Source: an uncultured Bacteroidales bacterium (GTDB lineage Bacteria > Bacteroidota > Bacteroidia > Bacteroidales > Bacteroidaceae). Taken from it: a stretch of 64,000 nucleotides of DNA. Below are positions 48,990-57,110 of the stretch, in pieces; within the stretch, counting starts at the first letter, position 1; the number at the start of each line of letters is the position of its first letter. The stretch spans positions 1 to 64,000 of the forward strand of contig CACZAN010000001.1 in the NCBI GenBank assembly GCA_902779165.1. Reading direction: 5' to 3'. Under the pieces are notes generated by a model, which worked only from the letters and a program-made list of their open reading frames with translations, was not told the DNA's origin and made no database searches. The position numbers were made by a program, and so were the translations under genes.

Positions 48990-50804
48990 ATGTCCGAATA
49001 TATCGTTTCTGCGCGCAAGTACCGTCCGATGACCTTTGACAGTGTGGTCGGACAGACAAGCATTGCAACGACCCTGAAGAATGCCATCCAGTCCGGCAAG
49101 CTCGCCCACGCCTACCTCTTCTGTGGGCCGCGCGGCGTAGGCAAGACCACCTGTGCCCGCATCTTTGCCAAGACCATCAACTGCCTCAATCCTCGCCAGG
49201 ACGGCGAGGCCTGCGGAGAATGCGAGTCCTGTTTGGCTTTCAACGAGCAGCGTTCGATGAATATCCATGAACTCGATGCCGCCTCCAACAACTCTGTAGA
49301 TGATATCCGCGCGCTCATCGATCAGGTGCGCATTCCTCCCCAAATCGGTAAGTACAAGGTCTTCATCATCGACGAGGTCCATATGCTTTCCACCCAGGCT
49401 TTCAATGCTTTCCTCAAGACGCTGGAGGAGCCCCCAGCCCATGCAATCTTCATCCTCGCTACAACCGAGAAGCATAAAATTCTGCCCACCATCCTCAGTC
49501 GCTGCCAAATCTATGATTTCCAGCGCATGAGCGTGGAGAATATGGTCCGCCACCTCGAGCACGTGGCCCAGCAGGAAGGCTACACCTACGAGCCGGCAGC
49601 CCTCACCGTTATCGCCCAGAAAGCCGACGGCGGTATGCGCGACGCCCTCTCCATCTTCGATCAGGTCGTCAGCTTCACGGGTGGCAACATCACCTACCAG
49701 CGCGTCATCGAGAACCTGAACGTCCTCGACTATGACTATTATTTCCGTCTCGTGGATATGATGCTCGAGAAGAAGATTTCCGAGAGTCTGCTGCTCTACA
49801 ACGAGATCTTGCAGCGCGGCTTCGATGGTGCTCCCTTCATCAGCGGTCTGGCCACCCACCTGCGCGACCTGCTGGTTTCCCGCGACCCACAGACCACCTC
49901 TCTCCTCGAAGTCAGCGAAGACATTCGTCAGCGCTACGCCCAGCAGGCCCAACGCTGCAAGCCACAATGGCTCTACCGGGCCATCCGGCTCTGCAACGAC
50001 TGCGACCAAGCCTACCGCACCAGCCGCAACAAACGTCTGCAAGTGGAGCTGACCCTTATCGAGTGCGCACAAGCCATCGACGATGAGCCTGGTGCGGGGC
50101 GTCGCCCTGCACGTCTTCTTAAACCTATCTTTGCCCTCCTGGCAGCAGCTGCCAAGGAGGCTTCTGCTGTGCCCCAGTCTCAGCCCTCTTCCTCCGCTCC
50201 GTCTCCCTCCACCCCGTCCTCTGGCGCTCCTGTAGCCCCGCAGCCTGTGGCTCGTCCGCAAACTGCTCCCTCGGTTTCGGCCTCCCGTCCGCCGGCTCCC
50301 TCGCGACCGGCGTTGAAGACGCTGGACCGTGCAAACCTCGGCCCCTCTATCCGCGGACATCACTCTTCCTCCGCCCCCGCCTCTTCGCCGGTTGTCGCCG
50401 ATCAGACTGCCGTGCTGGCGCCTGTGGAGTCTACCCCCGTTGATGCCGCTGAACTCCTTATCCAGTGGCAGGCCTTCATCCTCACCATGCCTCGTGAGGA
50501 GACGGCAATCGCTCAGCGCATGCGCATTATGCAGCCCGCCGTCGCCGACCCCGCCACAGGAGCCCTCAAGCTCACCGTGGACAACGACGAGGTGGCACAG
50601 ATGATGAAGGAGATCCTCCCCCGCGTCACCTGTTACCTGCGCCACCACCTCCATAACGATCGCATCGCCCTGGATCTCTCAGTGGCAGAACCTTCCCAGC
50701 CTCAGATGCATGTCTATGACAAACGCAGTCACCTGAACCACCTCATCAATCTCAACCCTGTCCTCAAAGACCTCCAGGAAGTATTCCGTTTGGAGTTGGA
50801 ATAG
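48990..50804 (+). CDS. dnaX: DNA polymerase III subunit gamma/tau
   Basis: The clamp-loader ATPase that couples the replicative polymerase to the helicase. The 604-residue protein starts 'MSEYIVSARKYRPMTFDSVVGQ'. Walker A is G46-P-R-G-V-G-K-T-T, followed by the zinc module C65, C75, C78, C81, then 'DEVHMLS' (Walker B) and 'SRCQIYDF' (sensor region). A long Pro/Ser/Ala-rich linker (about 390-475) leads to a tau-like C-terminal domain. A frameshift yielding the shorter gamma form is not evident from the sequence. The next small gene begins at the base after the dnaX stop. Confidence 0.96.
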   Translation: MSEYIVSARKYRPMTFDSVVGQTSIATTLKNAIQSGKLAHAYLFCGPRGVGKTTCARIFAKTINCLNPRQDGEACGECESCLAFNEQRSMNIHELDAASNNSVDDIRALIDQVRIPPQIGKYKVFIIDEVHMLSTQAFNAFLKTLEEPPAHAIFILATTEKHKILPTILSRCQIYDFQRMSVENMVRHLEHVAQQEGYTYEPAALTVIAQKADGGMRDALSIFDQVVSFTGGNITYQRVIENLNVLDYDYYFRLVDMMLEKKISESLLLYNEILQRGFDGAPFISGLATHLRDLLVSRDPQTTSLLEVSEDIRQRYAQQAQRCKPQWLYRAIRLCNDCDQAYRTSRNKRLQVELTLIECAQAIDDEPGAGRRPARLLKPIFALLAAAAKEASAVPQSQPSSSAPSPSTPSSGAPVAPQPVARPQTAPSVSASRPPAPSRPALKTLDRANLGPSIRGHHSSSAPASSPVVADQTAVLAPVESTPVDAAELLIQWQAFILTMPREETAIAQRMRIMQPAVADPATGALKLTVDNDEVAQMMKEILPRVTCYLRHHLHNDRIALDLSVAEPSQPQMHVYDKRSHLNHLINLNPVLKDLQEVFRLELE

Positions 50805-51227
50805 ATGATCATCCGCAACCGCCTCATCCCCTTCGGCAGTTTCCTCGCCATCAACCTCTGTGGCCTCATCTTTGTCCGCAGGGGACATGCGTTTACCCCC
50901 ACCGACCTCAACCACGAGCGCATCCACACCCGTCAGCAACTCGAACTCCTCTATCTCCCCTTCTTCCTACTCTACCTCCTCGAATGGCTCTTCCGCCTTC
51001 TTCAAATCCTCCTTAAACCCAAGCATTTCGCTCGGCCTCTGGTCGCTTCGAAATCTCGAAGAACCCTGAATCAACCATTAACCCTGAACCAAGAACCGTT
51101 CACCAAAAATCCTTTTCTCCGCGCCTACTACCGCATCTCCTTTGAGCGCGAAGCCTATATCCACCAGTCCGACCCCGACTACGTGCTCCACCGACCCCTC
51201 TTCGCCTGGTTCCGCTACCTCCGATGA
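50805..51227 (+). CDS. Small membrane protein with HExxH motif
   Basis: A 140-residue protein starting right after the dnaX stop. An N-terminal 'IPFGSFLAINLCGLIFVRRGHAF' is followed by 'NHERIHTRQQLELLYLPFFLLYLLEWLFRLLQ', so a HERIH sequence (HExxH) sits at the start of a membrane helix. Further on 'FEREAYIHQSDPDYV' supplies a downstream glutamate, as in gluzincin proteases. The end is 'HRPLFAWFRYLR'. Similar small proteins occur in Bacteroidetes and are uncharacterised. A zinc peptidase role is a hypothesis based on the motif only; 140 residues is short for one. The linker around 70-100 is low-complexity and may be variable. Confidence 0.72.
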   Translation: MIIRNRLIPFGSFLAINLCGLIFVRRGHAFTPTDLNHERIHTRQQLELLYLPFFLLYLLEWLFRLLQILLKPKHFARPLVASKSRRTLNQPLTLNQEPFTKNPFLRAYYRISFEREAYIHQSDPDYVLHRPLFAWFRYLR

Positions 51228-51364
51228 GGCTGTAGCAAAACTTAAAGAACCACACATTCCATAACCTAATTACCCAAAACAAGACTTATGAAACCGAAAA
51301 CCCCTGATTTGATGACAATGAGAAAGCTTGGTTTCAAATGCTACTTCGCATCCCGAACATATGA

Positions 51365-51526
51365 TTCATTGATCCTCTGTCCTGCGGCCGTCCTGTTGCC
51401 TACCGCAGCGTCATCATCAATGGTCTGAGCAAGATGGTCTATCGTGTTGAAGATGATATCATACATATCGTTGCCTTTGGGGACACCCGCCAAGAGCCGG
51501 AGGCACAAGCTTCGAGAACAAAGTAG
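51365..51526 (+). pseudogene. Remnant of a RelE/ParE-type toxin C-terminus
   Basis: An in-frame stretch of about 53 codons following a stop at 51362 reads FIDPLSCGRPVAYRSVIING, then SKMVYRVEDD, IIHIVAFGDTRQEP and a TAG at 51524-51526. 'YRSVIING-SKMVYRVEDDxIxIV' and 'DTRQEP' match the last strands of RelE/ParE toxins. The N-terminal half and antitoxin are missing. A short frame from 51288 (MKPKTPDLM...) lies upstream in another frame and is not clearly related. Confidence is limited because the fragment is short. Confidence 0.55.
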
Positions 51527-51611
51527 ACACATGTACGTTTTTCGATGAAAAATGACTATGTTTCAGACGAAAAGTGTGACATCGCAAAAAAAAAGTACGT
51601 TTATAACACTT

Positions 51612-51652
51612 CCGCCGCCAGCACTCCTCTCTCTGAAGGATGCTGGCGGCGG
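51612..51652. terminator. Strong 12-bp hairpin between convergent units
   Basis: CCGCCGCCAGCA (51612-51623) is perfectly complementary to TGCTGGCGGCGG (51641-51652) with a 17-base loop. It lies beyond the NagB-LmbE gene end and after the toxin remnant, so it could stop transcripts from both sides, although neither strand shows a T-run. The remaining 51228-51364 gap shows no other gene. Confidence 0.5.
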
Positions 51653-51696
51653 ATTTCTGTAGTCTGTAGTCTGTCTTGAATAAAAATTTTTTGGGC

Positions 51697-53688
51697 TTAG
51701 AGCGGGTGGTACTGGACGAAGGCCTCCATGGCCTCGTAGGCTGCCAGTCCGAGGGCGTTGTAGAGCTCGGCGGTGGCGTGGTTGCGGTCTTCGGCTCGCT
51801 GCCAGAAGAGTCGCTCGTCGTTGCCGAGGAAGGGTGCGGACTCCATCTGTGACTGGTGCTTGAGGATGGCGTTGCGCTTGGCGCGCAGTTCTTCGGGGCT
51901 GATGGGCACGGCCATCTCGATGTGCTCTATTTCCCACTCTGCCCAAGCTCCGCGGTACATCCAGATTCGGCAGTCATTGAGCCACTTGGCGCCGGCTTCT
52001 TTCTCGAGGTCGATGGCGGCGAGGACGGCATCGGTGCAGACGCGGTGGGTGCCATGCGGGTCGGCGAGGTCTCCGGCGACGAAGATCTGGTGGGGCTTTA
52101 CTTCCTGCAGGAGGTTGCGCACAATCTCGACATCGGCCTCGGAAATAGGATTCTTCTGGATGCGTCCGGTCTCGTAGAACGGCAGGTTGAGGAAGTGCAC
52201 GCGCTCAAGGGGTATGCCGCTGAAGAGGGATGCGATGCGTGCTTCGCCTCGGCGGATGAGACCTTTGACTTCGAGGATGTCGCGTGTGTCGAGGTCTTCG
52301 GGTTTCTTGTTGGCGATGAAGTTCTTGAATTCGTCAAAGCGCTGGTTGATGACTTCGTTTTTACCTTCTTCGAAAAGTAGGTTGAAGCCCTGTGTGAAGT
52401 GCATGAAGCGGAATACCTCTTCGTCGCCGACGGCGATGTTGCCGCTGGTTTCGTAGGCGACGTGTACTTCGTGCTTCTGCTTGACGAGCCGCTGCAGGGT
52501 ACCTCCCATGGAGATAACATCGTCGTCGGGGTGCGGCGAGAAGATGATGATGCGCTTCTGTGCAGGTTTGGCGCGCTCGGGACGGTTGCTGTCGTCGGCG
52601 TTGGGCTTGCCTCCGGGCCAGCCGGTGATGGTATGCTGGAGGTCGTTGAAGATCTTGATATTCACCTCATAGGCAGAGCCGTAGATGGCCAGCAGCTCGC
52701 CCAGTCCGTATTCGCGGTAGTCCTTGTTGGTGAGCTTGAGGATGGGCTTCTTGGTCTTCTGGCAAAGCCAGACGATGGCAGAGCGGATGAGCTTATCGTC
52801 CCAGTCGCAGGAGGTGACGAGCCAGGGTCGGCGTATGCGGGTGAGGTTGGCGGCGGATGAGAGGTCGAGGACCACCTGCACATTGTTGTGCATCTGGAGG
52901 AAGGTGGCACTCTGTTGGTCGGTCATCTCGCCTTCGACGGCGTTCTTGATAACTTCGGCTTTCTCGTCGCCCCAGGCCATGAGGAATATCTTGCGGGCCT
53001 GGCGGAGGGTGGAGATGCCGAGGGTGATGGCGCACACGGGGACGTTCTGCTCGGCGCCGAAGACCTTGACGGCCTCGTTGCGGCTGGTGGGGTCGAGGAG
53101 CACGAGTCGGGTGTGGGAGTTGCGCTGGGAGCCGGTGACGTTCATGGCAATGTTTCCCATGCGTCCGATGCCAAGCAGGCAGATGTCGATACCTCCGAGC
53201 TGTTCGATAATCTTCTCGTAGGCCATGCAATGCTCTGTGACACGCTCCTGGGGTACGGAGCCATCGAGTGGATAGATGTTCTGTGCGGGGATGTCCACGC
53301 GGTCGAAGAACTGCTCTTTCAGCATCTTTAGGTTCGACTGTATGCTGTCTGTGGGCAGGGGATAGTACTCGTAGGCCACGAAGGCAACGACGTTCTGGAA
53401 ACTCAGTCCTTCCTGCTCATGCATGCGTACGAGCTGGTTGAAGACTTCCATGAGGGTAGCTCCACCTGAGAAGCAGATGGTGCAGGCACGTATCTCGCGC
53501 TGGCGCTGCCGTATGCTGGCAGCCACCTTCAGGGCTACTTCCAGTGCGCCTTCCTCGATGGTTGCGAAGATGTCTGTAGGCAACTTCTCAAAGCGGGTGA
53601 GTACAGAACGCTCGATAGTGCCGTCGGGGCGGTAGTAGCGCGGCGACACGCGATCGAGCGTGATTTGTGAACTTAGGTTGGTTTTCAT
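51697..53688 (-). CDS. Glucosamine-6-phosphate deaminase-like and LmbE deacetylase fusion
   Basis: A 663-residue two-domain protein. The N-terminal part (about 1-290) is NagB-like, with 'SGGATLMEVFNQLV', 'DICLLGIGRMGNIAMN' and 'ALGIS-like CAITLGISTLRQA' strands; the exact catalytic residues of NagB are partly altered, so activity is uncertain. The C-terminal part (about 380-640) is a PIG-L/LmbE deacetylase with 'FSPHPDDDVISMGGTL' near 385, the metal-binding His-Pro-Asp-Asp, and 'GDLADPHGTHRVC'. Proteins of this length and layout exist in Bacteroides, annotated as glucosamine-6-phosphate deaminase-like. It may deacetylate and deaminate amino-sugar derivatives, consistent with the nearby GH20 and ManA genes. 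Confidence 0.88.
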   Translation of the reverse strand: MKTNLSSQITLDRVSPRYYRPDGTIERSVLTRFEKLPTDIFATIEEGALEVALKVAASIRQRQREIRACTICFSGGATLMEVFNQLVRMHEQEGLSFQNVVAFVAYEYYPLPTDSIQSNLKMLKEQFFDRVDIPAQNIYPLDGSVPQERVTEHCMAYEKIIEQLGGIDICLLGIGRMGNIAMNVTGSQRNSHTRLVLLDPTSRNEAVKVFGAEQNVPVCAITLGISTLRQARKIFLMAWGDEKAEVIKNAVEGEMTDQQSATFLQMHNNVQVVLDLSSAANLTRIRRPWLVTSCDWDDKLIRSAIVWLCQKTKKPILKLTNKDYREYGLGELLAIYGSAYEVNIKIFNDLQHTITGWPGGKPNADDSNRPERAKPAQKRIIIFSPHPDDDVISMGGTLQRLVKQKHEVHVAYETSGNIAVGDEEVFRFMHFTQGFNLLFEEGKNEVINQRFDEFKNFIANKKPEDLDTRDILEVKGLIRRGEARIASLFSGIPLERVHFLNLPFYETGRIQKNPISEADVEIVRNLLQEVKPHQIFVAGDLADPHGTHRVCTDAVLAAIDLEKEAGAKWLNDCRIWMYRGAWAEWEIEHIEMAVPISPEELRAKRNAILKHQSQMESAPFLGNDERLFWQRAEDRNHATAELYNALGLAAYEAMEAFVQYHPL

Positions 53689-53706
53689 TCTTTATTTAGT
53701 TTTTTT

Positions 53707-53716
53707 GGGGGGGGGG
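53707..53716. repeat. Ten-G homopolymer tract
   Basis: A run of ten G on the plus strand sits in the 33-bp gap between the small barrel gene and the NagB-LmbE start (a C-run in the mRNA sense). Such tracts often vary in length by slipped-strand pairing. It lies outside the coding frames, about 19 nt upstream of the NagB-LmbE ATG, so changes would alter leader spacing rather than frame. Confidence 0.85.
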
Positions 53717-53721
53717 ATTTC

Positions 53722-54213
53722 TCAGAAGTAGAAGCCGACACCTATCCTCAGACCCACGGTGGAGCAGTTGGCGAAATCATCGAAGCACATCTTGTAGTAC
53801 ACAGCGGGCTCGATGGTGACGTATTGGTTGAGGAAAAAGGTGTAACCGACTTCTGGAGTGAGATAGCCGTGGTTTCCCTTTATGCCGTGGTCACTGTTGT
53901 GACCGTAGCTCAGGGCGAGTCCTAATGAGAGACCGTTCTGCTCGATGTAGTAGCGTCCGCCGACGCCAATTTCCAGTTCGTTGATTTGGTTGGCGGGATG
54001 GTTGTAGCCGAAACGCCCGAGCAGCATCCAGTCGCGGGCGATGAAATAACCTCCGGTAGCGTTCAGTCCGAACATGAAGCCGTTGTTCTTGTTGTAGCCC
54101 AGTCCCAGACTGGTCATTGAGGCATTGACATACTTCTTACCAGCCTCGAATTGCGCGCTGGCGGTGAGGCACATGAGAGCCATCATAAGGCTCAGAAACA
54201 TCTTTTTTATCAT
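53722..54213 (-). CDS. Small outer-membrane beta-barrel protein
   Basis: A 163-residue secreted protein with a signal peptide ending ASAQ (about 1-21). The mature part is a short barrel of alternating strands, 'KYVNASMTSLGLGYNKNN', 'FMFGLNATGGYFIARDWMLLGRFGY' and 'LEIGVGGRYYIEQNG', ending in IGVGFYF, whose terminal phenylalanine is the usual barrel-assembly signal. About 8 strands fit the OmpA/OmpX-like small-barrel type. The product is not identified further. It lies 33 bp upstream of the NagB-LmbE gene, with the ten-G tract between them. Confidence 0.82.
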   Translation of the reverse strand: MIKKMFLSLMMALMCLTASAQFEAGKKYVNASMTSLGLGYNKNNGFMFGLNATGGYFIARDWMLLGRFGYNHPANQINELEIGVGGRYYIEQNGLSLGLALSYGHNSDHGIKGNHGYLTPEVGYTFFLNQYVTIEPAVYYKMCFDDFANCSTVGLRIGVGFYF

Positions 54214-54268
54214 ATCACTTTTAATTTAAGAATGAGGTATTTTGGATGATTATTAAGGTATTCTGCGA

Positions 54269-54299
54269 CAAAGATAATACCCTTTAGCGGCACGGCCAA
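54269..54299 (-). promoter_or_regulatory. Promoter of the small barrel gene
   Basis: On the minus strand TATCTTTG (54276 to 54269) with TTG (54299 to 54297) 20 bases upstream matches the Bacteroidetes consensus, about 56 nt before the start at 54213. Confidence 0.7.
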
Positions 54300-54334
54300 G
54301 GGGGAGACCTTTTTTTTAGGTTATTTTAACTATA

Positions 54335-55309
54335 TCAGCGTGCCCATGACTCCAAAAGACGCACTTCGCGTCCTCCGAAGGCTGTAACTTCGAAGTCTGC
54401 CACAGCTGCAGGGATGAGGCACGAGGATCCTGTTCCGAGACTGACTGATATGCCTCCAGCAGTGATCTTGCAGGCTCCGGAGAGGCAGGAGAGGGTGACG
54501 AAGGAATCTTCTACGGCGAGTTCGCGGTGCAGTTGGGAGGAGGTGCTGACAACGTTGACGACAAAGAAAGGGCAGTCGACGATGCGCACAGCTCCCTCGC
54601 TGATGGGCTGGTAGTGGGTGCGGTAGTCGTCATAGACTTTGTAGTCAATGGCGTCACGCGCCTCTTCGGTGTGGAGCTGACGGGGTTTGCCGTCGAGGCC
54701 GAGGCGGTTGTAGTCATACAGGCGGTAGGTGACGTCGGAGCTCTGCTGAATCTCGCAGAGAAGGATGCCGCGGCAAATGGCGTGGACGCGGCCGGCGGGG
54801 ATGAAGAAGACATCGCCAGGATGCACCTCGTGCCGAGCCAGACAGTCGACGATGCTGCCGTCAGCGACCTTGGCGGCATAGTCCTCTGGGCGGATTTCCT
54901 TGCGGAAGCCGGCAAGCAGGGAGGCTCCTGGGCGGGCATCCATGACGTACCACATCTCGGTCTTGCCGAGCTTGCCGTGGCGGGCACGGGCTAATTCGTC
55001 GTTGGGATGTACCTGGATGGAGAGGTCTCCGGCGGCGTCGATGAACTTCACGAGCAGGGGGAATTCTGTGCCATGTTCTTCGGAGATATGGCGCCCCATC
55101 AGTTCCGGCCCCAGCTGTTCGACGAGTTCCTGCAGAGTGCGGCCGGCCAATGAACCGTTCTGCACCACGGACTCGCTGCCGCGCACAGCGCTGATCTCCC
55201 AACTTTCGCCAATGTTCTTTCCGTCGGCGGGTAGGCCCTTGAGTGTCTTCAGGCGGCTGCCGCCCCATACGATTTCATGTAGATTTTCCCTGAATAGAAG
55301 AGGATACAT
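54335..55309 (-). CDS. manA: Class I mannose-6-phosphate isomerase
   Basis: Interconverts mannose-6-phosphate and fructose-6-phosphate. The 324-residue cupin protein is of the short Bacteroidetes/Firmicutes type. 'LLVKFIDAAGDLSIQVHPND' and 'GKTEMWYVMDARPGA' supply the zinc ligands (Gln, His and Glu), and 'GDVFFIPAGRVHAI' supplies the second His. 'EIQQSSDVTYRLYDYNR' completes the active-site wall. It has its own promoter and is transcribed separately from the barrel gene. Fructose-6-phosphate is also the product of glucosamine-6-phosphate deamination, so it fits the amino-sugar theme loosely. Confidence 0.95.
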   Translation of the reverse strand: MYPLLFRENLHEIVWGGSRLKTLKGLPADGKNIGESWEISAVRGSESVVQNGSLAGRTLQELVEQLGPELMGRHISEEHGTEFPLLVKFIDAAGDLSIQVHPNDELARARHGKLGKTEMWYVMDARPGASLLAGFRKEIRPEDYAAKVADGSIVDCLARHEVHPGDVFFIPAGRVHAICRGILLCEIQQSSDVTYRLYDYNRLGLDGKPRQLHTEEARDAIDYKVYDDYRTHYQPISEGAVRIVDCPFFVVNVVSTSSQLHRELAVEDSFVTLSCLSGACKITAGGISVSLGTGSSCLIPAAVADFEVTAFGGREVRLLESWAR

Positions 55310-55399
55310 TATGGTGAGGAGTTTACAGATTATAGTTTAGAGTTGAATGTTTAAAGTTTAAAGTTCTGGTTTTGGTGGGTTATGTTTTGTTTTCGGGTG

Positions 55400-55407
55400 C
55401 AAAGATA
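55400..55407 (-). promoter_or_regulatory. Promoter -7 element of manA
   Basis: TATCTTTG followed by CACCCG on the minus strand fits TAnnTTTG. It lies about 90 nt before the manA start, and the leader contains TTTAAAG/TTTAGAG low-complexity strings. Confidence 0.6.
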
Positions 55408-55525
55408 CTACTTTTTAGTGACATCTGAGGCCAGTTTTTTTGCAAAAGTTTATAGTTTATTGGTCAAATGGCATCAAAAAATGCAGATTTTGACAGAAAA
55501 GGTGGGATTATTGCAGAATAAAGCT

Positions 55526-55533
55526 TAACTTTG
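55526..55533 (+). promoter_or_regulatory. Promoter -7 element of the GHL10 gene
   Basis: TAACTTTG followed by CGCCC fits TAnnTTTG; the start codon is 40 nt downstream. No convincing -33 element is seen. Confidence 0.55.
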
Positions 55534-55572
55534 CGCCCAATTATAGAAACGAAAAGTTAATAATGATACGTT

Positions 55573-57090
55573 ATGAAAAGAGTTTTTGTCTCCTACTACC
55601 TGTTGGTATTTGTGTTCAGCCTCCTCTCTTGTGTGGTTTCTGCTCAGATGCCCTTGCCGCAATCTCCCAAGCGCGAGTTTCGCGGTGCCTGGATTCAGGC
55701 CGTCAATGGTCAGTGGCAGGGCATCGGCCGTGATGCCATGCAGGCCGAGCTCACCCGTGAGCTGAATATACTGCAGGCCGACGGCATTAATGCCATCCTC
55801 TTTCAGGTGCGTGTGGAGGGCGATGCGCTTTATGCCAGCAACCTTGAACCCTGGAGCCGATACCTTACAGGACAGCAGGGCACCCCGCCCTCGCCGTACT
55901 GGGATCCTCTGGAGTGGATGGTCGATGAGTGCCATGCACGCGGAATGGAGTTGCACGCCTGGATCAATCCCTATCGTGCCAAGACCAAGGGCACCCAAGT
56001 GATGGCCACGACGCACTACGCCATCCGCCACCCGGAGCGTTGCTTTCACTACGGCGACCTGATGCTCTTCGATCCGGGGCTGCCCGAGAACCGGCATTTC
56101 ATCTGTCAGGTGGCACAGGATATTGTCACCCGCTATGACATCGACGGATTCCATATCGACGACTACTTCTATCCCTACCCTGTAGCAGGCGAATTCATCC
56201 CCGATGATGCTTCCTACGCCGCCTATGGTCAGGGGCTCTGCCTTGAGGACTGGAGGCGTAATAACGTAAACCTCTTTATCCGCGAGCTCCACGATGTCAT
56301 TCATACCACGAAGCCATGGGTGAAATTCGGCGTCTCGCCCTTCGGCATCTATCGCAATCAGAGTTCATGGCCTGGCGGCTCGAAGACCAGTGGCACGCAG
56401 AACTACGACGACCTTTATGCCGACGTGCTCCTTTGGGTGCGCGAAGGATGGGTGGACTACAATGTTCCGCAGATCTATTGGGAGATTGGCAACAGGGCTG
56501 CCGACTACGATGAGCTCATTCGCTGGTGGAGCCGGAACTGCACTGGGCGTCCGCTTATTATCGGACAGGACGTGGACCGCACAGTGGCTAAGCCCGACTT
56601 GCAGAATCCCGCTCAACATCAGATGACTGCGAAGATGGCCCTCCAGAGAAGGCTGCCGGGTATCAGTGGAAGCTGTCAGTGGTACGCCCGCGCCGTGGCT
56701 GACGATACGGGCGGTTATGGAACGGCCTTGCGCACCTACTATCATGCCCGTCCCGCCCTGCAGCCTGAGATGCCCTGGATTGACAAGAAGGCACCGGGCA
56801 AGGTTCGCAAGGTTTCGGCTGTACACATGGATGATGGCACACTGCATCTCTTTTGGACCGAACCTAAGGCCAAGGGCGAGATGGACGTGGCACGCCAGTA
56901 CGCTGTATATGTCTTCCCGCAGGGCATGAAGGTGGACCTCAATAATATGAATCAGTTGGTCTGCATTACTGCGGAGACGCACATCCAGCTTCCGTATTCC
57001 GACGGAAAGACCAAGTGGACGTATGTTGTCACGGCCCTTGACCGCCTTCAGAACGAGTCCAAGGGTGTGAAGAAGACCGTGAAACTCTGA
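55573..57090 (+). CDS. GHL10-family glycoside-hydrolase-like secreted protein
   Basis: A 505-residue secreted protein. Signal peptide about 1-24 (ending VSAQ). 'REFRGAWIQAVNG' begins a TIM-barrel domain of the GHL10/DUF187 (YngK-like) family, continuing with 'ADGINAILFQVR', 'GMELHAWINPYRA' and 'DIDGFHIDDYFYP', which contains the conserved acidic pair, and 'VKFGVSPFGIYRN'. A C-terminal Fn3-like domain (about 410-505) follows, with 'LHLFWTEPKA' and 'YVVTALDRLQNES'. Known members are linked to cell-wall or glycosaminoglycan-like substrates; the exact substrate is not known here. uvrA follows after 20 bp, so they may be cotranscribed. Confidence 0.9.
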   Translation: MKRVFVSYYLLVFVFSLLSCVVSAQMPLPQSPKREFRGAWIQAVNGQWQGIGRDAMQAELTRELNILQADGINAILFQVRVEGDALYASNLEPWSRYLTGQQGTPPSPYWDPLEWMVDECHARGMELHAWINPYRAKTKGTQVMATTHYAIRHPERCFHYGDLMLFDPGLPENRHFICQVAQDIVTRYDIDGFHIDDYFYPYPVAGEFIPDDASYAAYGQGLCLEDWRRNNVNLFIRELHDVIHTTKPWVKFGVSPFGIYRNQSSWPGGSKTSGTQNYDDLYADVLLWVREGWVDYNVPQIYWEIGNRAADYDELIRWWSRNCTGRPLIIGQDVDRTVAKPDLQNPAQHQMTAKMALQRRLPGISGSCQWYARAVADDTGGYGTALRTYYHARPALQPEMPWIDKKAPGKVRKVSAVHMDDGTLHLFWTEPKAKGEMDVARQYAVYVFPQGMKVDLNNMNQLVCITAETHIQLPYSDGKTKWTYVVTALDRLQNESKGVKKTVKL

Positions 57091-57110
57091 TACAGACTTC
57101 GTCACCAGTC

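Noticed and set aside
48978..50654. A 558-codon minus-strand frame opposite dnaX
   Set aside because: dnaX is unmistakable on the other strand, and the antisense translation is Gly/Arg-rich without any family feature.
51341..51532. A 63-codon minus-strand frame over the toxin remnant
   Set aside because: It is antisense to the recognisable RelE/ParE-like translation and has no own features.
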